DNA of 64,000 nt. It comes from a virus. The translations under genes and the position numbers were made by a program. The notes below the pieces were generated by a model. The model was not told where the DNA came from. It was given only the letters and a program-made list of their open reading frames with translations, and ran no database searches. How positions within the stretch are numbered: position 1 is the first letter of the stretch; each line of letters begins with the position of its first letter. Positions 1 to 7,407 of this stretch are shown piece after piece. Location: positions 186,001 through 250,000 of the IMG/VR virus record IMGVR_UViG_3300027710_000011. One strand, written 5' to 3'.

Positions 1-383
1 AAGCCGAAATACGGATGATTGCTGTGGAAATCCACGAGCGAAATGCAGCCGATCTCTTTGGTATGCGCATTTTCGTAGATAACGAGTGTTTCCGGGTTAT
101 GGCTAATACCGGAATCAAGCGTTTGACGATAACGAGGGATGATGCGGATGATGTCTGCATCGACCGGCATGGTTTTCGAGAAGGTGTACTTACCGTACTC
201 CTGCTCCATGCCGCTTTGAATGCTCTTCTCGGTTGAGCCACTGATCACCAGAGCTTGGCTGATGTGGCTGGAGAACATTTGCTTTCGCGACGCACTGTTG
301 TAAATGTCGAAGCTTGTCAACCCGAGGACGGTTGTGAGCTTTTGCGAGAGCTGGTTGGGTTTTCGGATATGCGGGTTTGTCAT
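1..383 (-). CDS. Non-virion RNA polymerase beta-like subunit, N-terminal part (partial, cut by window edge)
   Basis: Only the first 127 codons are visible, from ATG at 383-381. Residues 25-43 read FDIYNSASRKQMFSSHISQ, followed by ALVISG, a conserved EYGKYTF stretch and PVDADIIRIIPRY. This is the pattern of the N-terminal lobe of beta-type subunits in phiKZ-like RNA polymerases. The protein would form part of the multisubunit RNAP made in the infected cell and used for later transcription. A strong candidate early promoter lies 76 bases upstream (459-476). From memory, the phiKZ counterpart would be gp71-73, the N-terminal half of non-virion beta; gp123 is the alternative. The family call is fairly secure, the choice of half and numbering less so. 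The gene does not resemble the start of the virion beta gene at 49970-54355. Confidence 0.65.
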   Translation of the reverse strand, partial: MTNPHIRKPNQLSQKLTTVLGLTSFDIYNSASRKQMFSSHISQALVISGSTEKSIQSGMEQEYGKYTFSKTMPVDADIIRIIPRYRQTLDSGISHNPETLVIYENAHTKEIGCISLVDFHSNHPYFG

Positions 384-458
384 CAATTGTCCTCTTTTTT
401 GATGTACTACACGGGCTATTTGTCTTGCAAGGTCTTTTGTATGATTGTCACACCCTTA

Positions 459-476
459 GTGATATGTGACTGAAAC
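459..476 (-). promoter_or_regulatory. Candidate early promoter, copy 1
   Basis: The minus strand reads GTTTCAGTCACATATCAC, sharing TTTCAGTYACATATCAC with the copies at 5617 and 25402 and the core ACATATCAC with all five. It sits 76 bases upstream of the RNAP beta-like start at 383. The ATATCAC core differs by one base from the ATATTAC of the phiKZ early promoter consensus as I recall it. Promoter function is inferred from the recurrence and placement. Confidence 0.6.
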
Positions 477-502
477 AACTTAGAACTTAGCGAGGTTTCT
501 CA

Positions 503-847
503 ATGGCAGCAATAGACGGACTCATGGTGTCGGATGGTGCCGACATCTATTACACCCAAGCTTTCCATAACGTGTTGGAAGACCACATGACTTATTTACG
601 TGGTTTGAAGTCAACAACTAGACAAGAGGTTGACCCTATCGACGTTGTTCGTTACCAAGCCGATTTGTTTGGCTTGCTAGGGAAGTTTGGGATTAAGCCC
701 GAGCTTCACTGGACTGTGATGCGTATGTCCAACATTGTGTCACCTGCCAAGGTTCCTGAAGATTTGTCTCACATCCTGGTTCCGGATGAGATGGAGATTA
801 ACCGACTGAAACAAACAGTCGTGACGACCTCTAAAATCCAAAAGTAA
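503..847 (+). CDS. Hypothetical protein, 114 aa
   Basis: A small rightward gene between two leftward ones, starting ATG at 503 with a GAGG ribosome binding site 7 bases upstream. The product is soluble looking, with no signal peptide, membrane segment or cysteine motif. A distinctive central stretch is LFGLLGKFGIKPELHW (residues about 56-71), followed by a helical region ending in a basic tail. I do not recognise a family. It ends at a strong bidirectional terminator (858-888) shared with the converging gene at 896. Its promoter is not evident: the conserved element at 459-476 points the other way. Its orientation, opposite to the flanking early-type genes, would fit a late gene, but that is inference. 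Confidence 0.75.
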   Translation: MAAIDGLMVSDGADIYYTQAFHNVLEDHMTYLRGLKSTTRQEVDPIDVVRYQADLFGLLGKFGIKPELHWTVMRMSNIVSPAKVPEDLSHILVPDEMEINRLKQTVVTTSKIQK

Positions 848-857
848 AAGCAAGACT

Positions 858-888
858 AAAAGGGGTCCCGTGAAGGACCCCTTTTATG
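858..888. terminator. Bidirectional terminator between converging genes
   Basis: An 11-bp perfect stem, AAAAGGGGTCC (858-868) with GGACCCCTTTT (875-885), and a 6-base loop. It is followed by ATG, giving the TTTTATG end seen at many hairpins in this window. It serves the rightward gene ending at 847 and the leftward gene ending at 896. Confidence 0.85.
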
Positions 889-895
889 ACGTCAC

Positions 896-2323
896 TTAGA
901 TGCCGGCAAAGCCGCCACCGTTGTTGCCGTTGTTCCCATAGCCGTTGCTATAACCAGGACCGCCGGAACGACCCCAGATCGGAACATGCGGAGGACGTTG
1001 TTGCGGCTGCAATTGCTGACCAGCGAAGGGATGAGCGCCGTAGCCGTAACCCATCTGCTGAACCGGTTCAACGTAGTTCGGCAAGAACTTGTTCAGGCTT
1101 TGCCCAATAACGCCAGGCGTCGCACCGACACGAGCCATACCTGCGTTTTGCTGGATGGGCTGTTGCACGGTCAACGGTGCGTTGTGAACCACATTAGCCG
1201 GCATCCCATAAGCAGGACGCTGAACAACGGGTTGCGGACGCGCTGGAGCTGTAGGACGTGGGCCAAAGATCGTGTCGTTGCTGCGATCTTCAGCAACAGC
1301 CGGAGCTTCGACTTGCTTGACAGTTGCGGGAGCTTGGCTTGTTGACAAGGTATTCTCGCCATCCCAAGGCGCTTGGTTCAGCGCTGGTTTGACGATACTG
1401 CCAGGAACTTCGATCTTCGGCCGATCCGAACCAGGCAGCTTGCCTTCATTGCCGGGCTGAGCTGGGACCAGGTTGATCTTCGCTTGAATCGCAGACAGGT
1501 TCTCGAAGGTGCTGACCCAATCCATCGGGTATTGCATGGAATCACGATCAGGGATCACCGTCTCGCCGAACAGCTCGGTCATTTCGTTCACCAAACCACC
1601 CAGCGAACGAGTAGCTTGCATCACGGCATCCAACGTTGGAGCAACTGTGGAGTCGCTGCCGCGGTTGTAATGACCAGCAATGGCGATGTTCGGCACCATG
1701 TACTCGACCAACTTGATCAAGCATTCACGATGCGCCTTCTTCACGCGGACGCCGTAGATCATGTTGGGCTGACCAGTTGCTGGACGCTTCAACAGCTCTT
1801 CGTAGAACGGGAATGACACAACGGCCAAGCGCTGCACAGTGCGTCCACCAATCTCGCCGCCGCGTTTGATGAAGAAACGCATGAAGCATTTCCCATCTTG
1901 GCTGACCGACATTGCTTCCAGGATTTTCGAGTAGGCTTCGACGATGTCTTCGTCGATATCCTTCAGGTTATCCATGAACAACGTTTGGTCAGGCGTCAGA
2001 TTGACGTGTTGAGCTGGCGAAGTTGCGAGCGTCAACAAGCACAACGTGATGTAGCTGAACGAGATGTTCAGGCGAGCGTTGATCATTTCACGCGTACGTG
2101 TCATGATGTCCGTCTCACCACGGATCAGGCTTTCGTGAAGCGGATGGAACACCACTCGATTGCCCAGATTGGGTTGGGCCAGCTGATTGCGAACCGGGAG
2201 AACCAAGCGCTTGCCGCTGAGCAAGACGGGTTCGTTTTGGTCCACCATCGAGATAAAGCCTTCGTCATCTGCAACCATGCCGGCATTGGCCAAGATGACT
2301 TTATAGATATCATTCAGTTCCAA
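896..2323 (-). CDS. Conserved jumbo phage protein with disordered Pro/Gln/Gly-rich tail, 475 aa
   Basis: The start is TTG at 2323-2321 (reading MELNDIYKV), chosen because AAAAAGGAAA lies at proper spacing upstream and no ATG fits. Residues 1-290 look like a folded domain. From about 300 to the end the protein is low complexity, rich in Pro, Gln, Ala and Asn, and finishes in a Gly/Asn/Tyr-rich tail (GYGNNGNNGGG). Such tails are common in phage nucleic-acid-binding or phase-separating proteins, but no binding motif is visible. It is the last gene of a tight leftward set (559-490-475 aa) behind the candidate early promoter at 5617. By position it could match phiKZ gp70. Function unknown. Confidence 0.8.
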   Translation of the reverse strand: MELNDIYKVILANAGMVADDEGFISMVDQNEPVLLSGKRLVLPVRNQLAQPNLGNRVVFHPLHESLIRGETDIMTRTREMINARLNISFSYITLCLLTLATSPAQHVNLTPDQTLFMDNLKDIDEDIVEAYSKILEAMSVSQDGKCFMRFFIKRGGEIGGRTVQRLAVVSFPFYEELLKRPATGQPNMIYGVRVKKAHRECLIKLVEYMVPNIAIAGHYNRGSDSTVAPTLDAVMQATRSLGGLVNEMTELFGETVIPDRDSMQYPMDWVSTFENLSAIQAKINLVPAQPGNEGKLPGSDRPKIEVPGSIVKPALNQAPWDGENTLSTSQAPATVKQVEAPAVAEDRSNDTIFGPRPTAPARPQPVVQRPAYGMPANVVHNAPLTVQQPIQQNAGMARVGATPGVIGQSLNKFLPNYVEPVQQMGYGYGAHPFAGQQLQPQQRPPHVPIWGRSGGPGYSNGYGNNGNNGGGFAGI

Positions 2324-2338
2324 TTTGGTTTCCTTTTT

Positions 2339-3811
2339 CTAGATATTACCAAAGCCGCCAGTGGCCAGCTCATCAATGTTGACGGACTTGACTTGCACCA
2401 GCGATTCCATCAGGTTGCTGAAGTCGCAAGCAACTTCTTGGATGTGATCGTTGTACGCAGTCAGCACTGGGGCGCTCAAAGCGTCAGCAAACGTAGGTGC
2501 AGAGAACGAAACCTGCGGACCTGTGTCCAGCTGAATAGTGATCTGCGAGAACTCCGTCAACGCGATGTTGGCGAAGACGTCGTAACCAATGCCGTTGCGC
2601 ATTGAGATGTCGTCCAGCAGTTCCTGCTGGATACGATGCTCAAGCAGCGACAAGCTTTGTGGCGACAAGACCATTTCGTTCACCAACGGTGTGGCGTACG
2701 GGATCTGGATGAACGCCCGGCCCGAATAGTTCGTAGCCTGAACGATCATGTGGCGCAGGCCGAACTCAACCATCAGCGCGGGGAGGCTGTTGGACAAGAT
2801 CGTTGCAGCCACTGTTTCCATGTCCGAACCACCCCAGCCATTGAAGTTGAATGCGTCCACAGATGCATCCAAGCCATTGGCCATCTTGACCACCGGAGCC
2901 GATGTCAGCACGAAGCAACGCTCGTCGAGCGTCCTGTCGATATTCATCAGATCTTGGTAGGTGAAGAAGTTCGACACACTGGTGTTGTTCATGCCGCTAA
3001 TCGTACGGATGAACTCGTCGCTGTTGATGCCCTTCGTACCGGACAACATGCCGTAGGTATCAGACATGATCTGGGACGGCTGTTCACTCTGGGTCTTGGC
3101 GGCAGCCATCGCGTAGCTGCCGATCATTTTGCCAGTGTAGTTGGACGACAGCGAGTTCTCGCGATACGAGAGCTTGGGCACACTCGAATTGCTTGACCGC
3201 AGGTCAACCAAGTCGGAGGTCATCATTGGCTGCGTCTGAATCGCACCGATGACGTCTTGGGGACGCATGGAGAGATTCTTGTATGGGTTGGTACCCATAA
3301 CCGACGCTGGACCGGAGTAGTTATTGTTCGCCAAGATGTGGTACGAATCCACAATCGTGGGAACACTGTTCCAGCCGTGACCGTTGTTGATGCGCGTATC
3401 ACGCAAGGTCGTGATCGAGTTGATGAAGAACTGCATCCGTGGATCGAAGTTCCCACCGTGCGACTGATCCGTGTAGCTGGTGTAGCCCTGGATCACTTCA
3501 CGCGTTTGACCGCCGAGGTAGTTGTGCACGATCACTTCCATCGTGTAGTAATAACGCTCGGTGTTCCAGTCGTTGGGAATCAAGATCTGTGACTCAGGCG
3601 CTGCTGACGGCCGCATGAATTCACCGGAGATACCGGCGAACAATTGCGGAGACGCCTTTGCGCCGGTATGACCCACTTGGTCAAAACGCTCTTGAAATTG
3701 GCTGATGACTTGGCCTTGTCCGTTGGTCGTGAACGGACGACGATACTGATCGCCGTAAGTTCCGGAACGTGCCATTGTCAGGGAAACAATTTCGATCCTT
3801 TTATTTGTCAT
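2339..3811 (-). CDS. Conserved jumbo phage protein, 490 aa; positional candidate for the phiKZ gp69-type nuclear import factor
   Basis: ATG at 3811 is preceded by AGGAG 10 bases upstream. A second possible start, MARSGTYG, is 12 codons in but lacks a ribosome binding site. The sequence is polar and rich in Asn, Ser, Thr and Tyr, with no membrane segment and no motif I can name. It is separated by only 15 bases from the 475-aa gene and 36 bases from the 559-aa gene, so the three are probably cotranscribed from the element at 5617. If the set corresponds to phiKZ gp68-gp70, this gene sits where gp69 (PicA/Imp1, needed for selective protein import into the phage nucleus) would be. That is a gene-order inference from memory, not sequence recognition. 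A structural role cannot be excluded. Confidence 0.75.
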   Translation of the reverse strand: MTNKRIEIVSLTMARSGTYGDQYRRPFTTNGQGQVISQFQERFDQVGHTGAKASPQLFAGISGEFMRPSAAPESQILIPNDWNTERYYYTMEVIVHNYLGGQTREVIQGYTSYTDQSHGGNFDPRMQFFINSITTLRDTRINNGHGWNSVPTIVDSYHILANNNYSGPASVMGTNPYKNLSMRPQDVIGAIQTQPMMTSDLVDLRSSNSSVPKLSYRENSLSSNYTGKMIGSYAMAAAKTQSEQPSQIMSDTYGMLSGTKGINSDEFIRTISGMNNTSVSNFFTYQDLMNIDRTLDERCFVLTSAPVVKMANGLDASVDAFNFNGWGGSDMETVAATILSNSLPALMVEFGLRHMIVQATNYSGRAFIQIPYATPLVNEMVLSPQSLSLLEHRIQQELLDDISMRNGIGYDVFANIALTEFSQITIQLDTGPQVSFSAPTFADALSAPVLTAYNDHIQEVACDFSNLMESLVQVKSVNIDELATGGFGNI

Positions 3812-3847
3812 TTTTTGCGTACTCCTAGGAGCTGGTTGTCGCGATCG

Positions 3848-5527
3848 TTAAATCAAGGCCCAGTTGGTTTCTGGGGGCGTGAGGACTGGCTGATTCAACA
3901 GCACAGGTGCGTAATGCTCTGGTATCTTAGGCAAAGGTTCAATGGAATCAATGCCAATCAACAACAAAGCTAAGCGAGTGCGGATGTCAGTTGGAATCTT
4001 CATCACTTTGTTACGAGGACTCCAGCCGGCTTTGCTGACCCAATGTTCAGGTAGCGTGATACGCCACTGATACTTACCCAAATCTTCGGTAAGCCTGTCG
4101 ATTACGACAATGACTGGGTTCAGACTTTTTGCAGTCTTAGCGCGAGAGCTCGTGCGTTTGTTGAACACGAAGCGCTTTTGCAGCTCGACGAGCTGTTCTT
4201 TCTCGATTGCATCTTTACGGTCAGCAATCATGCCAATATTGTCATCGATGGTGTCGATTGCAATACCGCCGACCAATGCGGCCAAGTGAAAGTGATTATT
4301 TTCCCACAAGTAAGCTTGAGAGAACGCAATCATTTTCAACAGGTCTGTTTTCTGCAGGCTAGGGATTGAACGCACCGGAACAAAGTGCTTCATTACCCAA
4401 CCAGCAATTGTGACTTGTTCACGAGTCAAACGAACGGCGCTCAGTTCCTGAACACTTTGATAAGACTCTGCGACAAGGCGTTGGAAATCGGGATTACTGC
4501 TCAGACGACGAACCAGTGATCTCTCACCAATTGGTTCGGTGCCCAATGCACGATCCATTTGGATTTCCAGGTAAGCACTGATGGTTTCAATGTTACCGAT
4601 TGACGTTGGTTGCTTGATCTTGAAGCCTTCAAGCTTCGAGAGGTTGCTGTCACCATCGCCGGCGTAGGAGCCTGAGTTCTTAGGACTCACGTTACCTACG
4701 TTGGTTTCGATACCGCGCAACTTCTGCAGAATGAAGTTGTACAGATATGCAGGCAGCGTGGTGATCTGGTTTGTTGTTGCAGGAGATTGGTTAATTCCCC
4801 GTACATCGCCGCAGCACAAACGAGTCACTACGGTTACGCTCAACACCCAGTTCGGAATGTCTTCTGACGAAATGCCCAGAAGAATGGCCGCATCATTGTG
4901 CCGATCTTTGGGGATCGTGTGGCGGATGAAGACCATCAAGCGATCCATTGCCTTGCACCGCGCCACATCGGACATAGCGAGCAATTGATAAGCCTGATAT
5001 TCCTTGAAGATGTTTCCAGCTTCACGACGGGTGTCGGTAGTGAACTGACGCCAGATGGGGAACATGGCACGCAAGGAGATGGACAGAGCCACCAACCAGC
5101 GATAATCCTCATCCAGATAAGTACGCTCCAACGTACCAGCCATTGTGCCGTTGGTATCGAAAGCACGATGAATGCTTGCGGGTACAACGATGTTGGCTCG
5201 AGACCATGCCCACATGAAAACATCTTCCTGAGGATGGTACTCCATCAGGTCGGCGATCAGTGGACGAAGGCGCGCAATACGGACGCTGATATCCCAAACG
5301 TTCTGGAACACAGCGTAGATCTTGTCGTAGATTGCAAAGATCTCGTCTTGCGTTTGCGGTTGGCACTGCGCCCAGTAGCCATTGATCTGCTCGAAGATGT
5401 CGAATTGGAAGTCCAAATCCTTAGAAGGAATGTTCCAACGCAGCTCGACACCTTTGTGCAGAATGACCAGTGCGGGCTCGGTCTTATTAAGACCACTGGC
5501 GTCCTGGGACAAAATGCGAATTTCCAT
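3848..5527 (-). CDS. Conserved jumbo phage protein, 559 aa; positional candidate for the fifth non-virion RNAP subunit (phiKZ gp68-like)
   Basis: The gene starts ATG at 5527, with an AAGGA ribosome binding site, 90 bases downstream of candidate early promoter copy 2. The product is mostly helical and soluble, with a Ser/Gly-rich linker near residues 280-300 (NSGSYAGDGDSN) that splits it into two parts. No catalytic motif is evident. It heads a leftward operon of three large genes that points toward the RNAP beta-like gene at 383. In phiKZ, as I recall it, gp68 (a non-catalytic RNAP subunit involved in promoter recognition) precedes gp69, gp70 and the beta N-terminal gene in this order, and sizes are compatible. 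I did not recognise the sequence itself. Confidence 0.75.
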   Translation of the reverse strand: MEIRILSQDASGLNKTEPALVILHKGVELRWNIPSKDLDFQFDIFEQINGYWAQCQPQTQDEIFAIYDKIYAVFQNVWDISVRIARLRPLIADLMEYHPQEDVFMWAWSRANIVVPASIHRAFDTNGTMAGTLERTYLDEDYRWLVALSISLRAMFPIWRQFTTDTRREAGNIFKEYQAYQLLAMSDVARCKAMDRLMVFIRHTIPKDRHNDAAILLGISSEDIPNWVLSVTVVTRLCCGDVRGINQSPATTNQITTLPAYLYNFILQKLRGIETNVGNVSPKNSGSYAGDGDSNLSKLEGFKIKQPTSIGNIETISAYLEIQMDRALGTEPIGERSLVRRLSSNPDFQRLVAESYQSVQELSAVRLTREQVTIAGWVMKHFVPVRSIPSLQKTDLLKMIAFSQAYLWENNHFHLAALVGGIAIDTIDDNIGMIADRKDAIEKEQLVELQKRFVFNKRTSSRAKTAKSLNPVIVVIDRLTEDLGKYQWRITLPEHWVSKAGWSPRNKVMKIPTDIRTRLALLLIGIDSIEPLPKIPEHYAPVLLNQPVLTPPETNWALI

Positions 5528-5616
5528 GTAATGCTTATCCTTTTTTACACGTTCGCTAAGTCAAAGGTCGAATTACCTTTGATCAGAATTTGCGGATTGC
5601 ACTAATCCACAAGTAC

Positions 5617-5634
5617 GTGATATGTAACTGAAAC
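5617..5634 (-). promoter_or_regulatory. Candidate early promoter, copy 2
   Basis: The minus strand reads GTTTCAGTTACATATCAC, one base different from copy 1. It lies 90 bases upstream of the 559-aa gene. The only gene it could serve is leftward, because the next gene on the right (5781-6497) also runs left and ends before it. Confidence 0.6.
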
Positions 5635-5720
5635 AAGTTAGCTTTCAGTTGACTCACAGTACAGAAGATAACATTTATATGTTTTTTATTACCTATATAT
5701 GGTAAAAAATTAACATCATA

Positions 5721-5749
5721 AAAGCCACCGGGGAGTACCCGGTGGCTTT
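5721..5749 (-). terminator. Terminator after the SSB-like gene
   Basis: A 12-bp perfect stem, AAAGCCACCGGG (5721-5732) with CCCGGTGGCTTT (5738-5749), and loop GAGTA. On the minus strand it runs into TTTTATGATG and an AT-rich stretch. It lies 31 bases past the stop of the leftward gene at 5781. Confidence 0.85.
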
Positions 5750-5780
5750 ATTAAGTAACGTTTAAGTTACCAGGACTTGC

Positions 5781-6497
5781 TTACCAGCTTTCGATATCGT
5801 CCATCGAATCTTCGACAGCAGGCTTGCCACCGCCACCATTGCCGCCACGGTTACCACCGTAGCTGTTGCCACCACCGCCTTGACCGCCGCGGTTACCGCC
5901 ACCGAAGCCACCGCCGCCGGCAGGCTTCTGCTCGGGTTCGACGTACTCAACCACGGCCAAGTGAGCCATGATCTTTTCCATCAGGTTGACCCAGCCCAGA
6001 GCAACGCGCTGCGAACCTTCGCCCTTGGACAGAGGAGTACCGTCGGACTTGATGAAGTTGTGGTACTCGTTCTCGCCGAACTGGAACTTGATCACCGGAC
6101 GACGTGGGGCGCTGATCGAGATGTAGACCACACCTTCTGCGTCCTTGCTGACGATCGTGCTCGAAACGATCGAGGGCTTTTCGGAACGCTGGCCGCCGCC
6201 CCAGGTGAAGTTCTTGTTGTCGATCTTCTCGCGGTACTCGCCAGGAGCATTGGCCGCCGTAGTGATCAGTTGTAGCAGAGAGAAGAAGGTCAACATATCC
6301 ATGTTGGCCGTGATCTTGCCGTAGTCGACGGTGTCCTCGGGATCATTGGTGTACACCACCATGCGAGGATTGTTCTTCACCAATTGCATGGCCAGCGAAG
6401 CCATCTTGCCCTTGGAGTTGGGGGAGTACAGCTTGAGCTTGGAGTTGTCCAGTGCGTTCTTTTGACGAGGAGGTGCGCGAAACTTATTGTCAGACAT
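5781..6497 (-). CDS. Single-stranded DNA-binding-like protein, 238 aa
   Basis: ATG at 6497 with AGGAA upstream, the site lying inside the last codons of the endonuclease gene. Residues 1-190 form a compact domain containing KFQFGENEYHNF. A Gly/Asn/Arg-rich flexible linker (about 195-225) leads to an acidic, aromatic C-terminus DSMDDIESW. A folded domain, Gly-rich linker and acidic tail is the architecture of bacterial and phage SSB proteins, whose tail recruits replication partners. I infer a DNA-binding role in replication or recombination; the core fold is not directly recognised. The first 13 residues are duplicated in recoded form upstream of the endonuclease (7276-7238). Gene end is marked by the terminator at 5721. 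Confidence 0.7.
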   Translation of the reverse strand: MSDNKFRAPPRQKNALDNSKLKLYSPNSKGKMASLAMQLVKNNPRMVVYTNDPEDTVDYGKITANMDMLTFFSLLQLITTAANAPGEYREKIDNKNFTWGGGQRSEKPSIVSSTIVSKDAEGVVYISISAPRRPVIKFQFGENEYHNFIKSDGTPLSKGEGSQRVALGWVNLMEKIMAHLAVVEYVEPEQKPAGGGGFGGGNRGGQGGGGNSYGGNRGGNGGGGKPAVEDSMDDIESW

Positions 6498-6500
6498 GAT

Positions 6501-7229
6501 TTATTCCTGTTGATCGGGTAAACGATACCAGTCTTTAAACTTCTCGCTTTTGCTTTCGAAGCGACTGTTAATCGTTGAATGAGGTATGCCTAAAGTTCTA
6601 GCCGCTTCTTTAAATCCAGGGTACTGGAGGCCGGCGCAAACTACAGGTTTTTGTTGAAGTTTTCCATTAGCAATCACTTTTTGATGATGTTCCTCTGAAA
6701 GAGGTTTACCTTTAAAATGATTACTAATTTGCTGCTTTTGCTTTTCTGAGATTACTCTCCCAGTAAACGCAGCGCTTAACTTCGCCTTATGTTCTTCAGA
6801 TAAAGTTCTTCCAGCATTTCTGCCTTTAGACGCTTCCTTCATCTTTAAGATAGTCTCAGGTGAACACTTTCGTCCAGTTCCTGCGAGACTAACTTTTAGA
6901 CGTGTTTCTGGACCAAATGTCATTCCTAACGTTGGTGCAGAAGTATCTTTAGAAACATTATACAAGGTACCTTCTGGAAACAATTCGTTTAAGACTACTT
7001 GTTCAACTTCTAATGGATTCACATCAGGAAGTGTGGGTATTCTTAAACAAACCAGCTCGTTACCTCTTTGATGAGCGCGCTGGAGTCCCCAGTTGTGATG
7101 GTCATTTCTTTTCAACATACGTTGATGATCGTAGGTCCGACGATCCAAGTCGTTACTACTTCCAACGTACGCCATTTGCTCAGTCAGATCTGCAATTACG
7201 TACAGACCTGGTACTTTTGGCCTTGCCAC
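6501..7229 (-). CDS. GIY-YIG homing endonuclease with NUMOD3 repeats, 242 aa
   Basis: The start is GTG at 7229-7227. The GIY-YIG core is clear: GLYVI (residues 8-12), YVGSS (21-25), the conserved Arg pair at 30-31, and a downstream Glu in NPLEVEQ near 70. Residues about 120-185 hold four NUMOD3-type DNA-binding repeats of the pattern SEEHKAKLS...GR. The C-terminus (FKEAARTLGIPHSTINSR) is a NUMOD1-like helix-turn-helix. Such enzymes cut a cognate site in empty alleles and copy themselves in. It stops 3 bases before the SSB-like start, and its own start overlaps, in another frame, a short ORF that copies the beginning of that gene. Codon use is more A/T-rich than its neighbours, as expected for a mobile gene. 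Confidence 0.93.
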   Translation of the reverse strand: MARPKVPGLYVIADLTEQMAYVGSSNDLDRRTYDHQRMLKRNDHHNWGLQRAHQRGNELVCLRIPTLPDVNPLEVEQVVLNELFPEGTLYNVSKDTSAPTLGMTFGPETRLKVSLAGTGRKCSPETILKMKEASKGRNAGRTLSEEHKAKLSAAFTGRVISEKQKQQISNHFKGKPLSEEHHQKVIANGKLQQKPVVCAGLQYPGFKEAARTLGIPHSTINSRFESKSEKFKDWYRLPDQQE

Positions 7230-7276
7230 TGTTTCGCCTTGGCGCGTGGGGGAGGACGGAATTTGTTATCAGACAT
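7196..7276 (-). other. 26-codon ORF duplicating the N-terminus of the SSB-like gene
   Basis: ATG at 7276 has a good ribosome binding site (AGAGG). It encodes MSDNKFRPPPRAK and then 13 unrelated residues before TAA at 7198-7196. The intact gene at 6497 begins MSDNKFRAPPRQK: 11 of 13 residues match. Eight of those 11 codons differ only at the third base. The endonuclease GTG lies inside this ORF in the -1 frame. It is most simply a relic of the original 5' end displaced by endonuclease insertion, possibly retained to drive endonuclease translation. It may be translated but is unlikely to be a functional protein. Confidence 0.75.
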
Positions 7277-7344
7277 GCTGACCTCTAAAGAGAATAGCGT
7301 TCATCTGCCCAACTGTTAGGGCGCTATGACGCGGTTGAAAACTA

Positions 7345-7380
7345 GATCCTTTTTGTGGTGGGTTATTACCACAAAGGATC
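7345..7380 (-). terminator. Hairpin between the 276-aa gene and the endonuclease unit
   Basis: GATCCTTT plus GTGGT on the left pairs with ACCAC plus AAAGGATC on the right; there is a two-base bulge and an 8-base loop. It lies 28 bases past the stop of the leftward gene at 7408. There is no long T run on the minus strand, so it may be a weak terminator or a processing site. Confidence 0.5.
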
Positions 7381-7407
7381 GCCTGGATCTGTAAATTCTG
7401 GCTTGCG

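Noticed and set aside
459-476. Reading the conserved element as a rightward promoter for the gene at 503
   Set aside because: Copies 2 and 5 have no rightward gene downstream, while all five have a leftward gene at 76-138 bases.
5881-5930. Repeat or CRISPR-like pattern in GC-rich CCACCG units
   Set aside because: These are codons for the Gly-rich linker of the SSB-like protein, without spacers.
6460-7276. Group I intron carrying the endonuclease in the SSB-like gene
   Set aside because: Only about 40 bases separate the endonuclease stop from the resumed coding sequence, too little for a group I core, and the downstream gene has its own start and ribosome binding site.
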